From Actinoplanes lutulentus (GTDB lineage: Bacteria; Actinomycetota; Actinomycetes; Mycobacteriales; Micromonosporaceae), in the NCBI RefSeq assembly GCF_003259845.1, contig NZ_QLMJ01000010.1, positions 240,301-304,300 on the forward strand: DNA of 64,000 nucleotides, written 5' to 3'. Below are positions 8,043 to 16,915 of this stretch, piece after piece. The position numbers and the translations under genes were made by a program. Every line of letters begins with the position of its first letter. Position 1 is the stretch's first letter. The notes under the pieces were generated by a model. It ran no database searches. It was not told where the DNA came from and saw only the letters and a list, made by a program, of their open reading frames with translations.

Positions 8043-8915
8043 TCAAGCCCGCATAAGCGCGTCCACCGCACCCATCACAGCACTCCGATACCCATTCCCG
8101 AACGCCGCCGCGTGCACCAGCAAAAGATGCAACTGATGCAACGGCACCCGCTCCCGCCACCCATCAGCGAGCGGCCACTCCTCCTGATAACTCTCCAGAA
8201 CCACATCGAAGAACGGCACACCACCGAACAACCGCAGCGTGGCGAGGTCCGTCTCCCGATGACCCCCATGAGCAGCCGGGTCAACCAGCCACCCCTGCCC
8301 ACCAGCACCCCAGAGCACATTGCCCGGCCACAAATCTCCGTGGATGCGAGCGGGCGCCTCCGAACCCCCGTACCGATCAATGGTTTTGATGATCTTCTCG
8401 ACGGCCGTGACGTCCTCGCCGGAGAGCGCGCCGCGATCGGCTGAAAGCCGGAGGTACGGCAGCAGGCGGCGTTCCGCGAACCAGGACCCCCACGCGCCGG
8501 AAACCACGCTGTTGTCCAGCGGCAACGGTCCGATCCAGCCGGGCCATGGCGCGCCGAAAGTGGGCGACCCGCTGCGATGCAGCGATGCGAGCTGACGACC
8601 GAACGCAGCCGCCGCCGACGCGGAAGCCAACCCCGGCGAGACCCACTCCAGGACGAGAAGGTCCGGCAGCGCGACGAACACCTCGGGTACGGGCACCGCG
8701 CCGGACTCTCGAAGCCACCCGAGTGACGACGCCTCAGCCGCGAACAGCCCCGTCGGCGCGGGATCAGAAGGCCAGTTCTTCGCGAAAAGCGACGTTCCGT
8801 CATCAAGCGTCAACCGCCGCGCGACGCACACTCCCGCGCCCACCGGCGTTTCCCGGATCCGCTGGTGAGTGAGAAATGTCGGGAGGTGCTGGGGATGCGC
8901 GCGCAGGTACGCCAT
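8043..8915 (-). CDS. Fructosamine kinase family protein
   Basis: 290 aa protein-kinase-like fold of the fructosamine-3-kinase family, which phosphorylates ketosamines on glycated proteins or amines to promote deglycation. Motifs: IHGDLWPGNVLW (catalytic loop) and LVDPAAHGGHRETDLA (the metal-binding DP). ATG 8915 (MAYLRAHPQHLPTFLTHQRI) is chosen because the kinase fold starts there; the open frame runs upstream without homology over the divergent GNAT gene. A CTCGC-AAAA-GCGAG hairpin 14 bp past its stop may be a weak terminator. Confidence 0.9.
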   Translation of the reverse strand: MAYLRAHPQHLPTFLTHQRIRETPVGAGVCVARRLTLDDGTSLFAKNWPSDPAPTGLFAAEASSLGWLRESGAVPVPEVFVALPDLLVLEWVSPGLASASAAAAFGRQLASLHRSGSPTFGAPWPGWIGPLPLDNSVVSGAWGSWFAERRLLPYLRLSADRGALSGEDVTAVEKIIKTIDRYGGSEAPARIHGDLWPGNVLWGAGGQGWLVDPAAHGGHRETDLATLRLFGGVPFFDVVLESYQEEWPLADGWRERVPLHQLHLLLVHAAAFGNGYRSAVMGAVDALMRA

Positions 8916-8966
8916 GTCCACCCGCTTATCTTGCGCTTCTGGTGACGAACATCCCAATTCGAAGGC

Positions 8967-9482
8967 ATGATGGGCGGCATGACCCCTGTCGCTGTGCGTT
9001 CTTATCGCCCGAGCGATCACTCGGCGGGCCGGCACCTGTGGGCGGAGCTCACCCGGCAGCACAACGAGATGTACGGGGAAACCGCCGACGACAGCGGAGC
9101 GGGCTTCGAGGAGTACCTGACGAGGCTCGACCTCTCCGGGCTCTGGGTCGCCGATCATGCCGACGACGGGGTCATCGGGATGGTCGGGCTGATCATGCGA
9201 GACCGGGCCGGCGAGGTCGACCCGGTGGTCGTCACCGCGACGCACCGGCACAAGGGCGTGGGCCGCCTGCTGCTGCAGCACGTCGCGGCCGAGGCGAAAA
9301 ACCGGAACATGACGTCGCTGACCATCTCCCCCGAGTCACGCAACGTCGACGCGATCCGCAGCCTGCACGCGGCCGGTTACGACGTGGTCTCCTCGATCGA
9401 GCTGACCATGGACCTGGACCGGCACAGCCACGCCTGGCACGAGGAAGGCCTCCAGCTCCACGAGCTGCCCTTCAAAAGCTAG
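8967..9482 (+). CDS. GNAT-family N-acetyltransferase
   Basis: 171 aa. The core has VVVTATHRHKGVGRLLLQHV, the acetyl-CoA pyrophosphate-binding motif A (Q/RxxGxG/A as HRHKGVGRLL), followed by the beta5-alpha4 element (NVDAIRSLHAAGYDVV). Substrate unknown. ATG 8967 and in-frame ATGs at 8970 and 8979 are all possible starts. It diverges from the fructosamine kinase over about 50 bp. Confidence 0.9.
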   Translation: MMGGMTPVAVRSYRPSDHSAGRHLWAELTRQHNEMYGETADDSGAGFEEYLTRLDLSGLWVADHADDGVIGMVGLIMRDRAGEVDPVVVTATHRHKGVGRLLLQHVAAEAKNRNMTSLTISPESRNVDAIRSLHAAGYDVVSSIELTMDLDRHSHAWHEEGLQLHELPFKS

Positions 9483-9485
9483 AGC

Positions 9486-9506
9486 CTGTGGACACGTTGT
9501 CCACAG
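9486..9506. promoter_or_regulatory. Palindromic pair of DnaA-box-like sites
   Basis: CTGTGGACA-CG-TTGTCCACAG is a dyad in which the right half contains TTGTCCACA, the actinobacterial DnaA-box consensus. It lies between the GNAT stop and the DUF4192 start, in the likely promoter of the latter. Binding is inferred from sequence only. Confidence 0.5.
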
Positions 9507-9557
9507 AAAACAATTGAGGCACGCGGCCGGGGTGAGAAAGCCGCAACTCTGCCGGGC

Positions 9558-10583
9558 ATGACAACCGACTGCCCGCTCATCGCCCGTACCCCGTCCGATC
9601 TGATCGCGATCGTGCCGTTCGTGCTCGGTTACCACCCGGCCAACAGCGTCACCGTGCTCGGTCTCACCGGACAGGACGTGACTTTCGGTGCCTGCTACGA
9701 GCTGCCGCCACCGGACTGCGACGACGGCGACGCCCAGGAACTCGCGCTGACGGTCGCCGCGACGGTGGCCCGCCAGGAGATCCAGTCACTCGTTGTGGTC
9801 GGCTTCGGGCCTGCGGCCCGAGTCACCCCCGCGGTGTCGCGCCTGATGGTGGCGTTGCGCTTTTCTGGCGTACGCCTCAACGACGCACTCCGGGTGACCG
9901 AAGGACGCTGGTGGTCGTATCTCTGTAAGGACCTGCGCTGCTGTCCGGACGACGGGACGCCGTGCCTGCCGCCGGACAGTGTGATCGCGGCCGAGGCGAC
10001 GTTCCGAGGTCAGGTCGCGCTGCCCAGCCGGCGTGACCTGGTCGCCCGGGTGGCGCCGGTGGAGGGCGAGGAACGCGAGGCCATGGCGGCGGCCACCGAG
10101 CGGGCCCGGAAACGGTTCGCCGAGCTGCTCGCCGACGACCTGGGCGCGGCACGGTACGCCCGCCGGATCTGCCGCGCCGGCCAGATCGCGGTCCGCCAGG
10201 CGGAGTCCCGATATCGGTCGTCCCGCTCGCTCGACCCGGACGAGCTGGCCTGGCTCGGCGCACTGCTGGTGGACCGCGCCGTGGAGGATTACGCACTGGA
10301 CCGGATCAAGCCGCAGGAGTGGCGGATCCGGCTCTGGACCGACGTGCTGCGCCGGGTCGAGCAGGTCTACGTCCCGGCGCCGGCCTGCCTGCTCGGCTTC
10401 ACCGCCTGGCGTGCCGGCAACGGCGCTCTGGCCCGGGTGGCGGTGGACCGCGCCCTCGCCGTCGAGCCGCAGCACCAGCTGGCGAGTCTGTTGCACCAGG
10501 TGCTCGGGTTCGGGCTGTCGCCGCACATGGTCGGCTCGATGGCGCGCCCGGATCGGGCCCGCCGTGAAAGGCGGGCCCGATGA
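9558..10583 (+). CDS. DUF4192 domain-containing protein
   Basis: 341 aa. The N-terminus (PLIARTPSDLIAIVPFVLGYHPANSVTV) is the signature of DUF4192, a family widespread in actinobacteria with no established function. The C-terminal third has TPR-like helices (LLGFTAWRAGNGALARVAVDRAL). No signal peptide or membrane span. Its last codons and stop run into an 18-21 bp imperfect tandem repeat (10570-10645). Confidence 0.88.
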   Translation: MTTDCPLIARTPSDLIAIVPFVLGYHPANSVTVLGLTGQDVTFGACYELPPPDCDDGDAQELALTVAATVARQEIQSLVVVGFGPAARVTPAVSRLMVALRFSGVRLNDALRVTEGRWWSYLCKDLRCCPDDGTPCLPPDSVIAAEATFRGQVALPSRRDLVARVAPVEGEEREAMAAATERARKRFAELLADDLGAARYARRICRAGQIAVRQAESRYRSSRSLDPDELAWLGALLVDRAVEDYALDRIKPQEWRIRLWTDVLRRVEQVYVPAPACLLGFTAWRAGNGALARVAVDRALAVEPQHQLASLLHQVLGFGLSPHMVGSMARPDRARRERRAR

Positions 10584-10645
10584 GCGAGGCAAGCCCGGTG
10601 AGCGAGGCGGGCCCGATAAGCAAGAAGGCGGGCCCGATGAGCGAG
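10570..10645. repeat. Imperfect 18-21 bp tandem repeat at a convergent junction
   Basis: Four units like GGCGGGCCCGATGAGCGA start near 10571, 10590, 10608 and 10628. The DUF4192 stop codon falls inside the first unit. The array fills the gap before the convergent phoD-like gene. Confidence 0.7.
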
Positions 10646-10646
10646 G

Positions 10647-12278
10647 TCAGGGACGTTCGGTCTCCTGCTGGACGGTCTGCTCGCCGAGATCGGTTCCGGC
10701 TCGCAGCGACGTGGCCGGGGCCGGGTTGTCCGCCACCTGGTGCAGTCCCGGCACCCGGTCCTCGACGACGAAGGTGGCCCGCGTGTGCGCCGGCGCGCCA
10801 GCGGTCGTCACGTACGGCAGAACCACGAAATCAGCGGTCAGCGCATCCTGGGTGATCGTGGTCCGGACGTACCCTCGCTGGTTGTTGTAGAAGCGCAGGT
10901 GCGGGTTCCAGGCCGCCCACGGGTGGTTGCCGCTCGCCACGTCGGCGCCGTCGCCGCCCGAGGTGATCGAGGAGCAGACGAGTTCGGTGCCGACGGTCTT
11001 CGAGGTCGGGTCGTCGTAGTCCAGCTTCAGCTCGTCGGCCCAGTGCGCGTGCACGTCGCCGGTGAGCACGATCGGGTTGCGGACGCCCGCGTCGACCCAG
11101 CCGCGGGTGATCCGCTCCCGGGACGCCTGGTAACCGTCCCAGGAGTCCATGCTGAGCACCTTCGACGGGCCCGAGTTGTTGTCCCGCTGCCCGAAGAAGA
11201 CCTGCTGGCCGAGCACGTCCCAGCGAGCCGTGGACCGCCGGAAGCCGTCGAGCAGCCACTTCTCCTGCTCGGGCCCGGTGATGCTGCGCGCCGGGTCGTA
11301 CGCGGCCGGGCAGTCCTTGTATCCGTCGCCGCAGCCCTGGTCGTCGCGGTACTGCCGGGTGTCGAGCATGTGGAACGTGGCGAGCCGGCCCCAGTGCAGG
11401 CGCCGGTACAGCTGGAGGTCGATCCCACGCGGCACCGAGGTGCGGCGCAGCGGCATGTTCTCGTAGTACGCCCGGAACGCGGCGGTCCGGCGGGCCAGGA
11501 AGTTCGGGTCGGCGGCCTCGGGCACCTCGTCGGCCCAGTTGTTCTCGGTCTCGTGGTCGTCCCAGACGACGGCCCAGGGCGCCACGGCGTGCGCGGCCTG
11601 CAGGTCCGGGTCGGTCTTGTACTGGGCGTGCCGCTGCCGGTAATTGGCCAGCGTGACGGTCTCCGGCCCCTCGTGGTCGCGCGGGTTCCCGCCCGGGATG
11701 TTGTAGGTGTCCGGGGCGTACTCGTACTGGTAGTCGCCGAGGTGCAGGATCAGCTCCGGCTCGTCCTCGGCCAGCCGGCGGTACGCGGTGAAGTACCCGT
11801 GCTCGTACTGCGAGCAGGAGACGAACGACATGGCGAGCGCTGTGACCCTGGCCGAGCGGGCCGGCGCGGTACGGGTCCGGCCGACCTGCGACGTGAACCG
11901 CTCCGCCCGGAAGCGGTAGAAGAACTCCCGTCCCGGCGACAGGCCGTCCAGCTCGACGTGGACGCTGTGCCCGCGGTCGGGACGGGCCACGGCCACACCG
12001 CGGCGGATCACCTTGCGGAACCTCTCGTCGGCGGCGAGTTCCCAGGCCACCGGCACGTTGCGGTACGGCATGCCGCCGAGGCCGTCCTCGGCGAGCGGGA
12101 CAGGGGCGAGCCTGGTCCAGAGGACGAAACCGTCCGGATCCGGGTCACCGGAGGCGACGCCCAGGGTGAACGGGTCGGAGCGCAGTGGTCCTCGATAAGG
12201 CGCCGCCGCGGCCGCGAGCGGCCAGACAGTGGCGGCGCCGGCGGTGGTCAGCAGCAGGCTACGACGCGAAACAGACAT
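10647..12278 (-). CDS. phoD: Secreted alkaline phosphatase/phosphodiesterase, PhoD family
   Basis: 543 aa. The N-terminus SRRSLLLTTAGAATVWPLAAAA is a twin-arginine-type signal, as expected for PhoD, which folds in the cytoplasm with its metals. The mature part has the PhoD core: GVASGDPDPDGFVLWTRL, SCSQYEHGYF, HLGDYQYEY, WDDHETENNW and LTGDVHAHW. Family role: extracellular release of phosphate from phosphomono/diesters, often Pho-regulated. I did not recognise a PHO box. It ends convergent to DUF4192. Confidence 0.93.
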   Translation of the reverse strand: MSVSRRSLLLTTAGAATVWPLAAAAAPYRGPLRSDPFTLGVASGDPDPDGFVLWTRLAPVPLAEDGLGGMPYRNVPVAWELAADERFRKVIRRGVAVARPDRGHSVHVELDGLSPGREFFYRFRAERFTSQVGRTRTAPARSARVTALAMSFVSCSQYEHGYFTAYRRLAEDEPELILHLGDYQYEYAPDTYNIPGGNPRDHEGPETVTLANYRQRHAQYKTDPDLQAAHAVAPWAVVWDDHETENNWADEVPEAADPNFLARRTAAFRAYYENMPLRRTSVPRGIDLQLYRRLHWGRLATFHMLDTRQYRDDQGCGDGYKDCPAAYDPARSITGPEQEKWLLDGFRRSTARWDVLGQQVFFGQRDNNSGPSKVLSMDSWDGYQASRERITRGWVDAGVRNPIVLTGDVHAHWADELKLDYDDPTSKTVGTELVCSSITSGGDGADVASGNHPWAAWNPHLRFYNNQRGYVRTTITQDALTADFVVLPYVTTAGAPAHTRATFVVEDRVPGLHQVADNPAPATSLRAGTDLGEQTVQQETERP

Positions 12279-12349
12279 GACCGCAGCCTGTGTCGCATGG
12301 ATGAATGTGGATGCCGGTGCGACATTGCGGTCAACGGAACGTCATATGG

Positions 12350-13177
12350 TCAGAACGTGACGCGCTGGGCTCCCGCGTAGATGTTCATGCGCTGCCCGCG
12401 CAGGAAGCCGATCAGCGTCATCCCCGCCTCGTCGGCCAGCTCCACAGCGAGCGTGCTGGGCGCCGAGACGGCCGCGAGCAGCGGAAGCCCGGCCATCCAC
12501 GCTTTCTGGGTCAGCTCGAAGCTGGCCCGGCCGGAGACCATCAGCACGTGCCCGGACAGCGGCAGCCGGCCCTCGCGCAGCGCCCAGCCGAGCACCTTGT
12601 CGACAGCGTTGTGCCGGCCGACGTCCTCGCGGAGCACCAGCAGGTCGCCGGCGGCGGTGAAGAGGCCGGCCGCGTGCAGCCCGCCGGTCCGGTCGAACGT
12701 CCGCTGCGACGCGCGCAACGTCTCCGGCAGCTCGGCGAGGACTCGCGCCGGGATTTCCAGCGGGTCGCCGGCCACCTCGAATTTCGAGCGGGTGCGGATC
12801 GCGTCGATGCTGGCCTTGCCGCAGACCCCGCACGAGCTGGTCGTGTAGAAGTTCCGGCTCGGGTCGGTGACCGGCGGCGGCACGTGCGGGTCGAGCACCA
12901 CGTCGACCACGTTGTACGTGTTCGGCGTGTCGGTGCCGGCGCAGAGCTGCGCGGTCAGCACGTCGTCGGCCTTGCCGATGACGCCCTCACTCAGCAGGAA
13001 GCCCATCGCGAGGTCGATGTCGTGGCCGGGAGTGCGCATGGTCACAGCGAGCGGTTTTTTCCGCACCCTGATCTCGAGCGGTTCCTCCGCCGCGAGCTCG
13101 TCAGGCCGCCGCCGGGTGGGCGGCGACGCGCCCAAGTCGACGCTGACCACGGTGCGGCGCGTCACGTTCCTACCCAT
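12350..13177 (-). CDS. fdhD: Formate dehydrogenase accessory sulfurtransferase FdhD
   Basis: 275 aa. FdhD carries sulfur from a cysteine desulfurase to the molybdenum centre of formate dehydrogenase. The active-site loop SSCGVCGKAS (near residue 117), DVGRHNAVDK and VSGRASFELTQKA are all present. No formate dehydrogenase structural gene is in the window. It diverges from mobA over 86 bp, placing two molybdenum-cofactor functions back to back. Confidence 0.95.
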   Translation of the reverse strand: MGRNVTRRTVVSVDLGASPPTRRRPDELAAEEPLEIRVRKKPLAVTMRTPGHDIDLAMGFLLSEGVIGKADDVLTAQLCAGTDTPNTYNVVDVVLDPHVPPPVTDPSRNFYTTSSCGVCGKASIDAIRTRSKFEVAGDPLEIPARVLAELPETLRASQRTFDRTGGLHAAGLFTAAGDLLVLREDVGRHNAVDKVLGWALREGRLPLSGHVLMVSGRASFELTQKAWMAGLPLLAAVSAPSTLAVELADEAGMTLIGFLRGQRMNIYAGAQRVTF

Positions 13178-13263
13178 GTGGGAAGCGTACGGCGACGTTC
13201 ACCACACGGCTTTGAAGTGAGCGCGCGGTCACGTCCGGCACGCGGTCGGGATACGGTACTCAC

Positions 13264-13863
13264 GTGGGGGGATTTGCGGCGGTGGTCCTGGCCGGTGGTG
13301 CGGCACGGCGGATGGGCGGTGCGGACAAGCCGACTCTGCCGGTTGCCGGCCAGTCGATGCTGACCCGTGTCCTGGCCGCGGTTCACGACGCCGACCCTCG
13401 GGTCGTGGTCGGCCGCGTGCCGTCCGACCTGCCGGTCTCGGTGCACGTGACCCGCGAGGAGCCGCCCGGTGGCGGGCCCGTCGCGGCCGCTGCGGCCGGG
13501 CTGGCGCTGGTCCCCGACACGATCGCGTTCACCGCTCTGCTCGCCGCCGACCTGCCTTTCCTCACCGGTGAGGCGATCGACGTGCTGCGGCTGACGATGG
13601 AGTCGGCGCCGATGGAGGGCGCTGTCTACCGGGACGCCGAGGGCCATCTCCAGGTGCTCTGTGGTGTGTGGCGGACGAAATCGTTGCGCGCCGCTCTGGA
13701 CCGGCTCGCCGAGGAGCGCGGTGACCTGCACGGCGCTTCGGTGCGGTCGCTGCTCGACAAGGTCCGGGTCGCCGAGGTGTCCTGGCGTCGTCCCGGCCCG
13801 CCGCCGTGGTTCGACTGCGACACCGACGACGACCTGCGCACCGCCGAGGAATGGGCGCGATAG
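13264..13863 (+). CDS. mobA: Molybdenum cofactor guanylyltransferase (MobA-like)
   Basis: 199 aa NTP-transferase fold. LAGGAARRMGGADK (residues 9-22) is the nucleotide-binding signature, and LLAADLPFLTGE the metal-binding aspartate region. It would attach GMP to molybdopterin to give MGD. GTG start. The next gene's GTG follows its stop codon directly, so the pair is translationally coupled. Confidence 0.9.
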   Translation: MGGFAAVVLAGGAARRMGGADKPTLPVAGQSMLTRVLAAVHDADPRVVVGRVPSDLPVSVHVTREEPPGGGPVAAAAAGLALVPDTIAFTALLAADLPFLTGEAIDVLRLTMESAPMEGAVYRDAEGHLQVLCGVWRTKSLRAALDRLAEERGDLHGASVRSLLDKVRVAEVSWRRPGPPPWFDCDTDDDLRTAEEWAR

Positions 13864-14109
13864 GTGAAAGAGCTGGACGACTGGCTCGCCGTCATCGGGC
13901 CCGAACTCGGTGTCCGGCCCGATGAGGTGCCGACGGCCGAGCTGCTGGACGTGGCACGCGATGTCGCGCACAACGTGCTCCGGCCGGGTGCGCCGGTCAC
14001 CGCGTACCTCATGGGTCTTGCCGTGGGCCGCGGAGCGGACCCGGCGGAAGTGGCTCGCAAGATCAGTTCCCGGGCGCTGACCTGGGGCGATCGCAAAGAT
14101 CAAAGCTGA
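13864..14109 (+). CDS. DUF6457 domain-containing small protein
   Basis: 81 aa, starting with GTG immediately after the mobA stop. KELDDWLAVIGPELG and DVARDVAHNVLRPGAPVTAYLMGLAVG match a short helical actinobacterial family found beside or fused to mobA. Function inferred only from this linkage: an accessory factor in molybdopterin dinucleotide synthesis. Confidence 0.85.
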   Translation: MKELDDWLAVIGPELGVRPDEVPTAELLDVARDVAHNVLRPGAPVTAYLMGLAVGRGADPAEVARKISSRALTWGDRKDQS

Positions 14110-14173
14110 CGCCGGACAGGGCGTTCACGTCCCGTCATTGCTCGATAGGGTGACGGGAACGGAGGTGGCGATC

Positions 14174-15241
14174 ATGACGCCGGACGAAAGCATTCTGCTC
14201 GAGGAGCCGACCACGGCAGACCTGCGAGCGAAGGTCACTGACGCATGGCGGGAGTTCGCCGCCGCGCTCGCCGCGCTGCTGCCGGCGCTGCCGCCGGACG
14301 CTCACGTCGACATCACCCTGGACCCGACCGCGTCCGGGACCGGCACCGCCGTCTACTCGGTGAGTCTGCGGGTTCTGCAGGACGGTGTTGTCGAGGCTCT
14401 CGCGGTGGGCAACGCCGAACTCCCCACGGAGTACCGGATGAACCGCACCGCGGTCGCCGACATGGTCGCGCTCGGCTGGTCCCCGCCCGGCGTGCTGCCG
14501 GGCTCGGGCGACTCGTTCGGCCTGCGGAGCTCACAGGAGAAGGCGAGCCAGCTCGCCACCGTGGTCTCCCGCACGCTGCGCGATGTGTACGGGGCTCCGC
14601 ACCCGGCGTTCCTGGTCTACCTGGTCCATGACGAGCAGGACGAGCCGATCGAGTCGGCGCCGCTCGGTACCGCCCGGCACGAGCCGTCCATCGGTGGCGT
14701 TGCCGACCTGGGCGGGCTTGAGGACGACGCCGCACTGGAAGCCGCCCTCGCGAACGTCGACGCCGACGTGGTGCCGCTGGAGGAGCGCGTCCGCACGGTC
14801 GTCGCCACCATGTCGAAGACCACTGTCGACCAGCTGCAGGTGGACGCCGACGGCGACATCGGCATCCGGGCCGGCTCGGCGATGGTTTTCGTACGGGTAC
14901 GCGACAACCCGCCCCTGGTCGACGTCTTCTCGCCGGTCCTGACCGACGTCGAGCCGACCGAGCAGCTTTACGTGAAGCTCTCCGAGCTGACCAACCGGAT
15001 GCCGATCGGCCGGCTGTACGTCGCGCAGGACACGGTGTGGGCGTCGATCCCGGTGTTCGGCCGCAACTTCCAGGCCATCCACCTCATGCTGGCCGTGCAG
15101 GTGATGACCGGCCTCGCCGACGAGCTGGACGACCGGCTGCACGGCGAGTTCGGCGGCAAACGATTCTTCGGCGAGGGTGACAAGCCGGTGCCGGCGAAGG
15201 ACCGCCCGTCCGACGAGCACCGCCCCGGGATGTACCTCTAG
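14174..15241 (+). CDS. YbjN/CesT-like TY-Chap chaperone-fold protein
   Basis: 355 aa. An excellent ribosome site, GGAGG at 14161, sets the ATG at 14174 (MTPDESILLEEP), so the longer frame is not used. The protein has two regions: an N-terminal acidic/hydrophobic domain and a C-terminal YbjN-like fold (DQLQVDADGDIGIRAGSAMVFV, VFSPVLTDV, IPVFGRNFQAIHLMLAVQVM). Such proteins are annotated as T3SS/YbjN peptide-binding chaperones. The partner is unknown and there is no secretion system nearby. Confidence 0.85.
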   Translation: MTPDESILLEEPTTADLRAKVTDAWREFAAALAALLPALPPDAHVDITLDPTASGTGTAVYSVSLRVLQDGVVEALAVGNAELPTEYRMNRTAVADMVALGWSPPGVLPGSGDSFGLRSSQEKASQLATVVSRTLRDVYGAPHPAFLVYLVHDEQDEPIESAPLGTARHEPSIGGVADLGGLEDDAALEAALANVDADVVPLEERVRTVVATMSKTTVDQLQVDADGDIGIRAGSAMVFVRVRDNPPLVDVFSPVLTDVEPTEQLYVKLSELTNRMPIGRLYVAQDTVWASIPVFGRNFQAIHLMLAVQVMTGLADELDDRLHGEFGGKRFFGEGDKPVPAKDRPSDEHRPGMYL

Positions 15242-15256
15242 CCGTCAGCTGACCGC

Positions 15257-15307
15257 CGATCTAGGCAAGTCTCGGTCACCACATGTGGGCCGAACTTGCC
15301 TAGATCG
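15257..15307. terminator. Long palindrome between convergent genes (GATCTTG family, copy 2)
   Basis: CGATCTAGGCAAGT at 15257-15270 pairs perfectly with ACTTGCCTAGATCG at 15294-15307 around a 23-base loop. It lies between the convergent TY-Chap and bpa genes and could end transcription from both sides. Sequence is related to the 4576 and 52521 palindromes. Confidence 0.7.
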
Positions 15308-15416
15308 CGGCAGGCCGAGCGTGAGGGGACGCCGGTGCCGGCGGCGTAGTGCGCCGGCGGGAGGGGCGTCAGTCGCCTCGGAATCGCGGGCGCTTGCGTT
15401 GTGCGTACCAAATCTT

Positions 15417-15980
15417 TTAGAGGTATTGACCTGTGTTTCCGGGGGTTTCGCCGGTGGCCTGGCGGCCCGGGATGAGGCTGCCGCCCACCGGGAGTGCGGG
15501 GCGGCCGCTGCCGCCGCGCATGGATTCGAGCTGGAGCCGGGCGGCCATCTGCTGGGCGACCAAGGCGGCCTGGATGCCGTGGAAGAGGCCTTCCAGCCAG
15601 CCGACCAGCTGGGCCTGAGCGATGCGCAGCTCGGCCTCGCTCGGCGGGGTGTCGCCCTCGAACGGCAGCGAGAGGCGTTCCAGTTCTTCGCGGAGCTCGG
15701 GTGCGAGGCCGTCCTCCAGCTCCTTGATCGAGCGCTGGTGGATCTCCCGCAGGCGGCCGCGGCTGGCCTCGTCGAGCGGGGCGGCGCGCACCTCTTCGAG
15801 CAGTTGCTTGACCATGCTGCCGATGCGCATGACCTTCGCGGGCTGCTCGATGAGGTTGCCCGGTTCCTCCGGAGTCAGCGAGCCGTCCTCCTGGAACGTG
15901 CCGATCGGACGGCCGTCCGGGCCCACGACGATGACGGAGCCGTCTTCGGAGTGCTCAGTGGTGCGGGTGTCGTCGGTCAT
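15417..15980 (-). CDS. bpa: Bacterial proteasome activator Bpa (PafE family)
   Basis: 187 aa. In mycobacteria this family forms a dodecameric ring that opens the 20S proteasome gate without ATP. The helical core (PAKVMRIGSMVKQLLEEVR to QAALVAQQMAARLQLESMR) and the C-terminal GQYL, the docking motif for the proteasome alpha-ring, are intact. The N-terminal ~45 residues are acidic and probably disordered. Proteasome genes are not in this window. Confidence 0.95.
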   Translation of the reverse strand: MTDDTRTTEHSEDGSVIVVGPDGRPIGTFQEDGSLTPEEPGNLIEQPAKVMRIGSMVKQLLEEVRAAPLDEASRGRLREIHQRSIKELEDGLAPELREELERLSLPFEGDTPPSEAELRIAQAQLVGWLEGLFHGIQAALVAQQMAARLQLESMRGGSGRPALPVGGSLIPGRQATGETPGNTGQYL

Positions 15981-16013
15981 GGGTTCTATCTTTGCGCACC
16001 CGATCTCGTGGCG

Positions 16014-16847
16014 TTACGGCCGCAACTCCGCCACGGCGCACTTGACACTTCCGCCGCCCAGTTTGAGCTCGGAGAGGTTCACGTGGACCGGGAGATATCC
16101 GGCGGCGCGCACCTTGTGGCCCATCGCGGTGGCCTCGGTGTTCAGGATCACGTGCCGGCCGTCGCTGACCAGGTTCAGGCCGAAGGCTTCGGCATCGGAA
16201 CGGTCGGCGAGCAGAGCGTCCGGGAAGAGCTGGGCCAATACTCGCTGGGAGGCCGGGGAGAACGCCTCGGGGTAGTACGTGACGTGCCGGTCGTCGAGGA
16301 CGGCCAGGGCGGTGTCAAGGTGGTAGAACGCCGGGTCGACCAGCTTGAGTGAGATGACCGGGCGGCCGAGGATCTCCTGCGCCTCGGCGTGGGCGGCCGG
16401 GTCGGTGCGGAAGCCGTAACCGGCCAGGACGATGCCGCCGTAGGCGCCGGGGAGATAGGTGAAGTCGCCCTCACCCTCGTTGACCTGCTCCGGTGCGAAA
16501 AATCGCCAGTTGTCGGTTTTTTCGGCATAGAAGGCGCGGTGTTCGTCGGCTTCGCCGGCGCGCTGCGGGTATTTGAACCGGGCGCCGTAGACCGTGCCGT
16601 CGACGGAGAACGCGCCATTCGCGGAGTAGACCATGTCGGGCAGACCGGGCCGCGCGTCGAGCACGTGCACCAGGTGTCCAAGATCGGTGAGAGTGTCGCG
16701 GAGCGAAGCCCACTGCTTGAGCGCCAGCGCGCCGTCAACCGCGATCTTGGTGTCCATCCACGGGTTGATGGCGTACTCCACCGTGAAATGCTCCGGCGGA
16801 CACATGAGATATGTCCTGTTTCGCGGCGATCGCTCGATGTAGCTCAT
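16014..16847 (-). CDS. Dimethylargininase / arginine-modifying hydrolase (DDAH-like)
   Basis: 277 aa guanidino-modifying enzyme fold. Catalytic His in FYHLDTALAVLDD (near residue 175) and catalytic Cys in GGSVKCAV nine residues from the C-terminus; PDMVYSANGAF is the conserved substrate loop. Most like the actinobacterial dimethylargininases that yield citrulline and dimethylamine; arginine or another guanidino compound is also possible. Divergent from an Lrp/AsnC regulator with a 68-bp gap, which suggests that regulator controls it. A separate arginine deiminase gene lies at 27.8 kb. Confidence 0.88.
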   Translation of the reverse strand: MSYIERSPRNRTYLMCPPEHFTVEYAINPWMDTKIAVDGALALKQWASLRDTLTDLGHLVHVLDARPGLPDMVYSANGAFSVDGTVYGARFKYPQRAGEADEHRAFYAEKTDNWRFFAPEQVNEGEGDFTYLPGAYGGIVLAGYGFRTDPAAHAEAQEILGRPVISLKLVDPAFYHLDTALAVLDDRHVTYYPEAFSPASQRVLAQLFPDALLADRSDAEAFGLNLVSDGRHVILNTEATAMGHKVRAAGYLPVHVNLSELKLGGGSVKCAVAELRP

Positions 16848-16915
16848 GAAACTAAAGGGTAGGTAGGCTGCGGTGCGGCAAACAGCTAGAAATCTTGCTC
16901 CTCGGAGGCGAATCG

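Noticed and set aside
10647..12380. 546-codon plus-strand frame over the phoD-like gene
   Set aside because: Complement of PhoD; it lacks known motifs while the minus strand has a complete Tat-PhoD protein.
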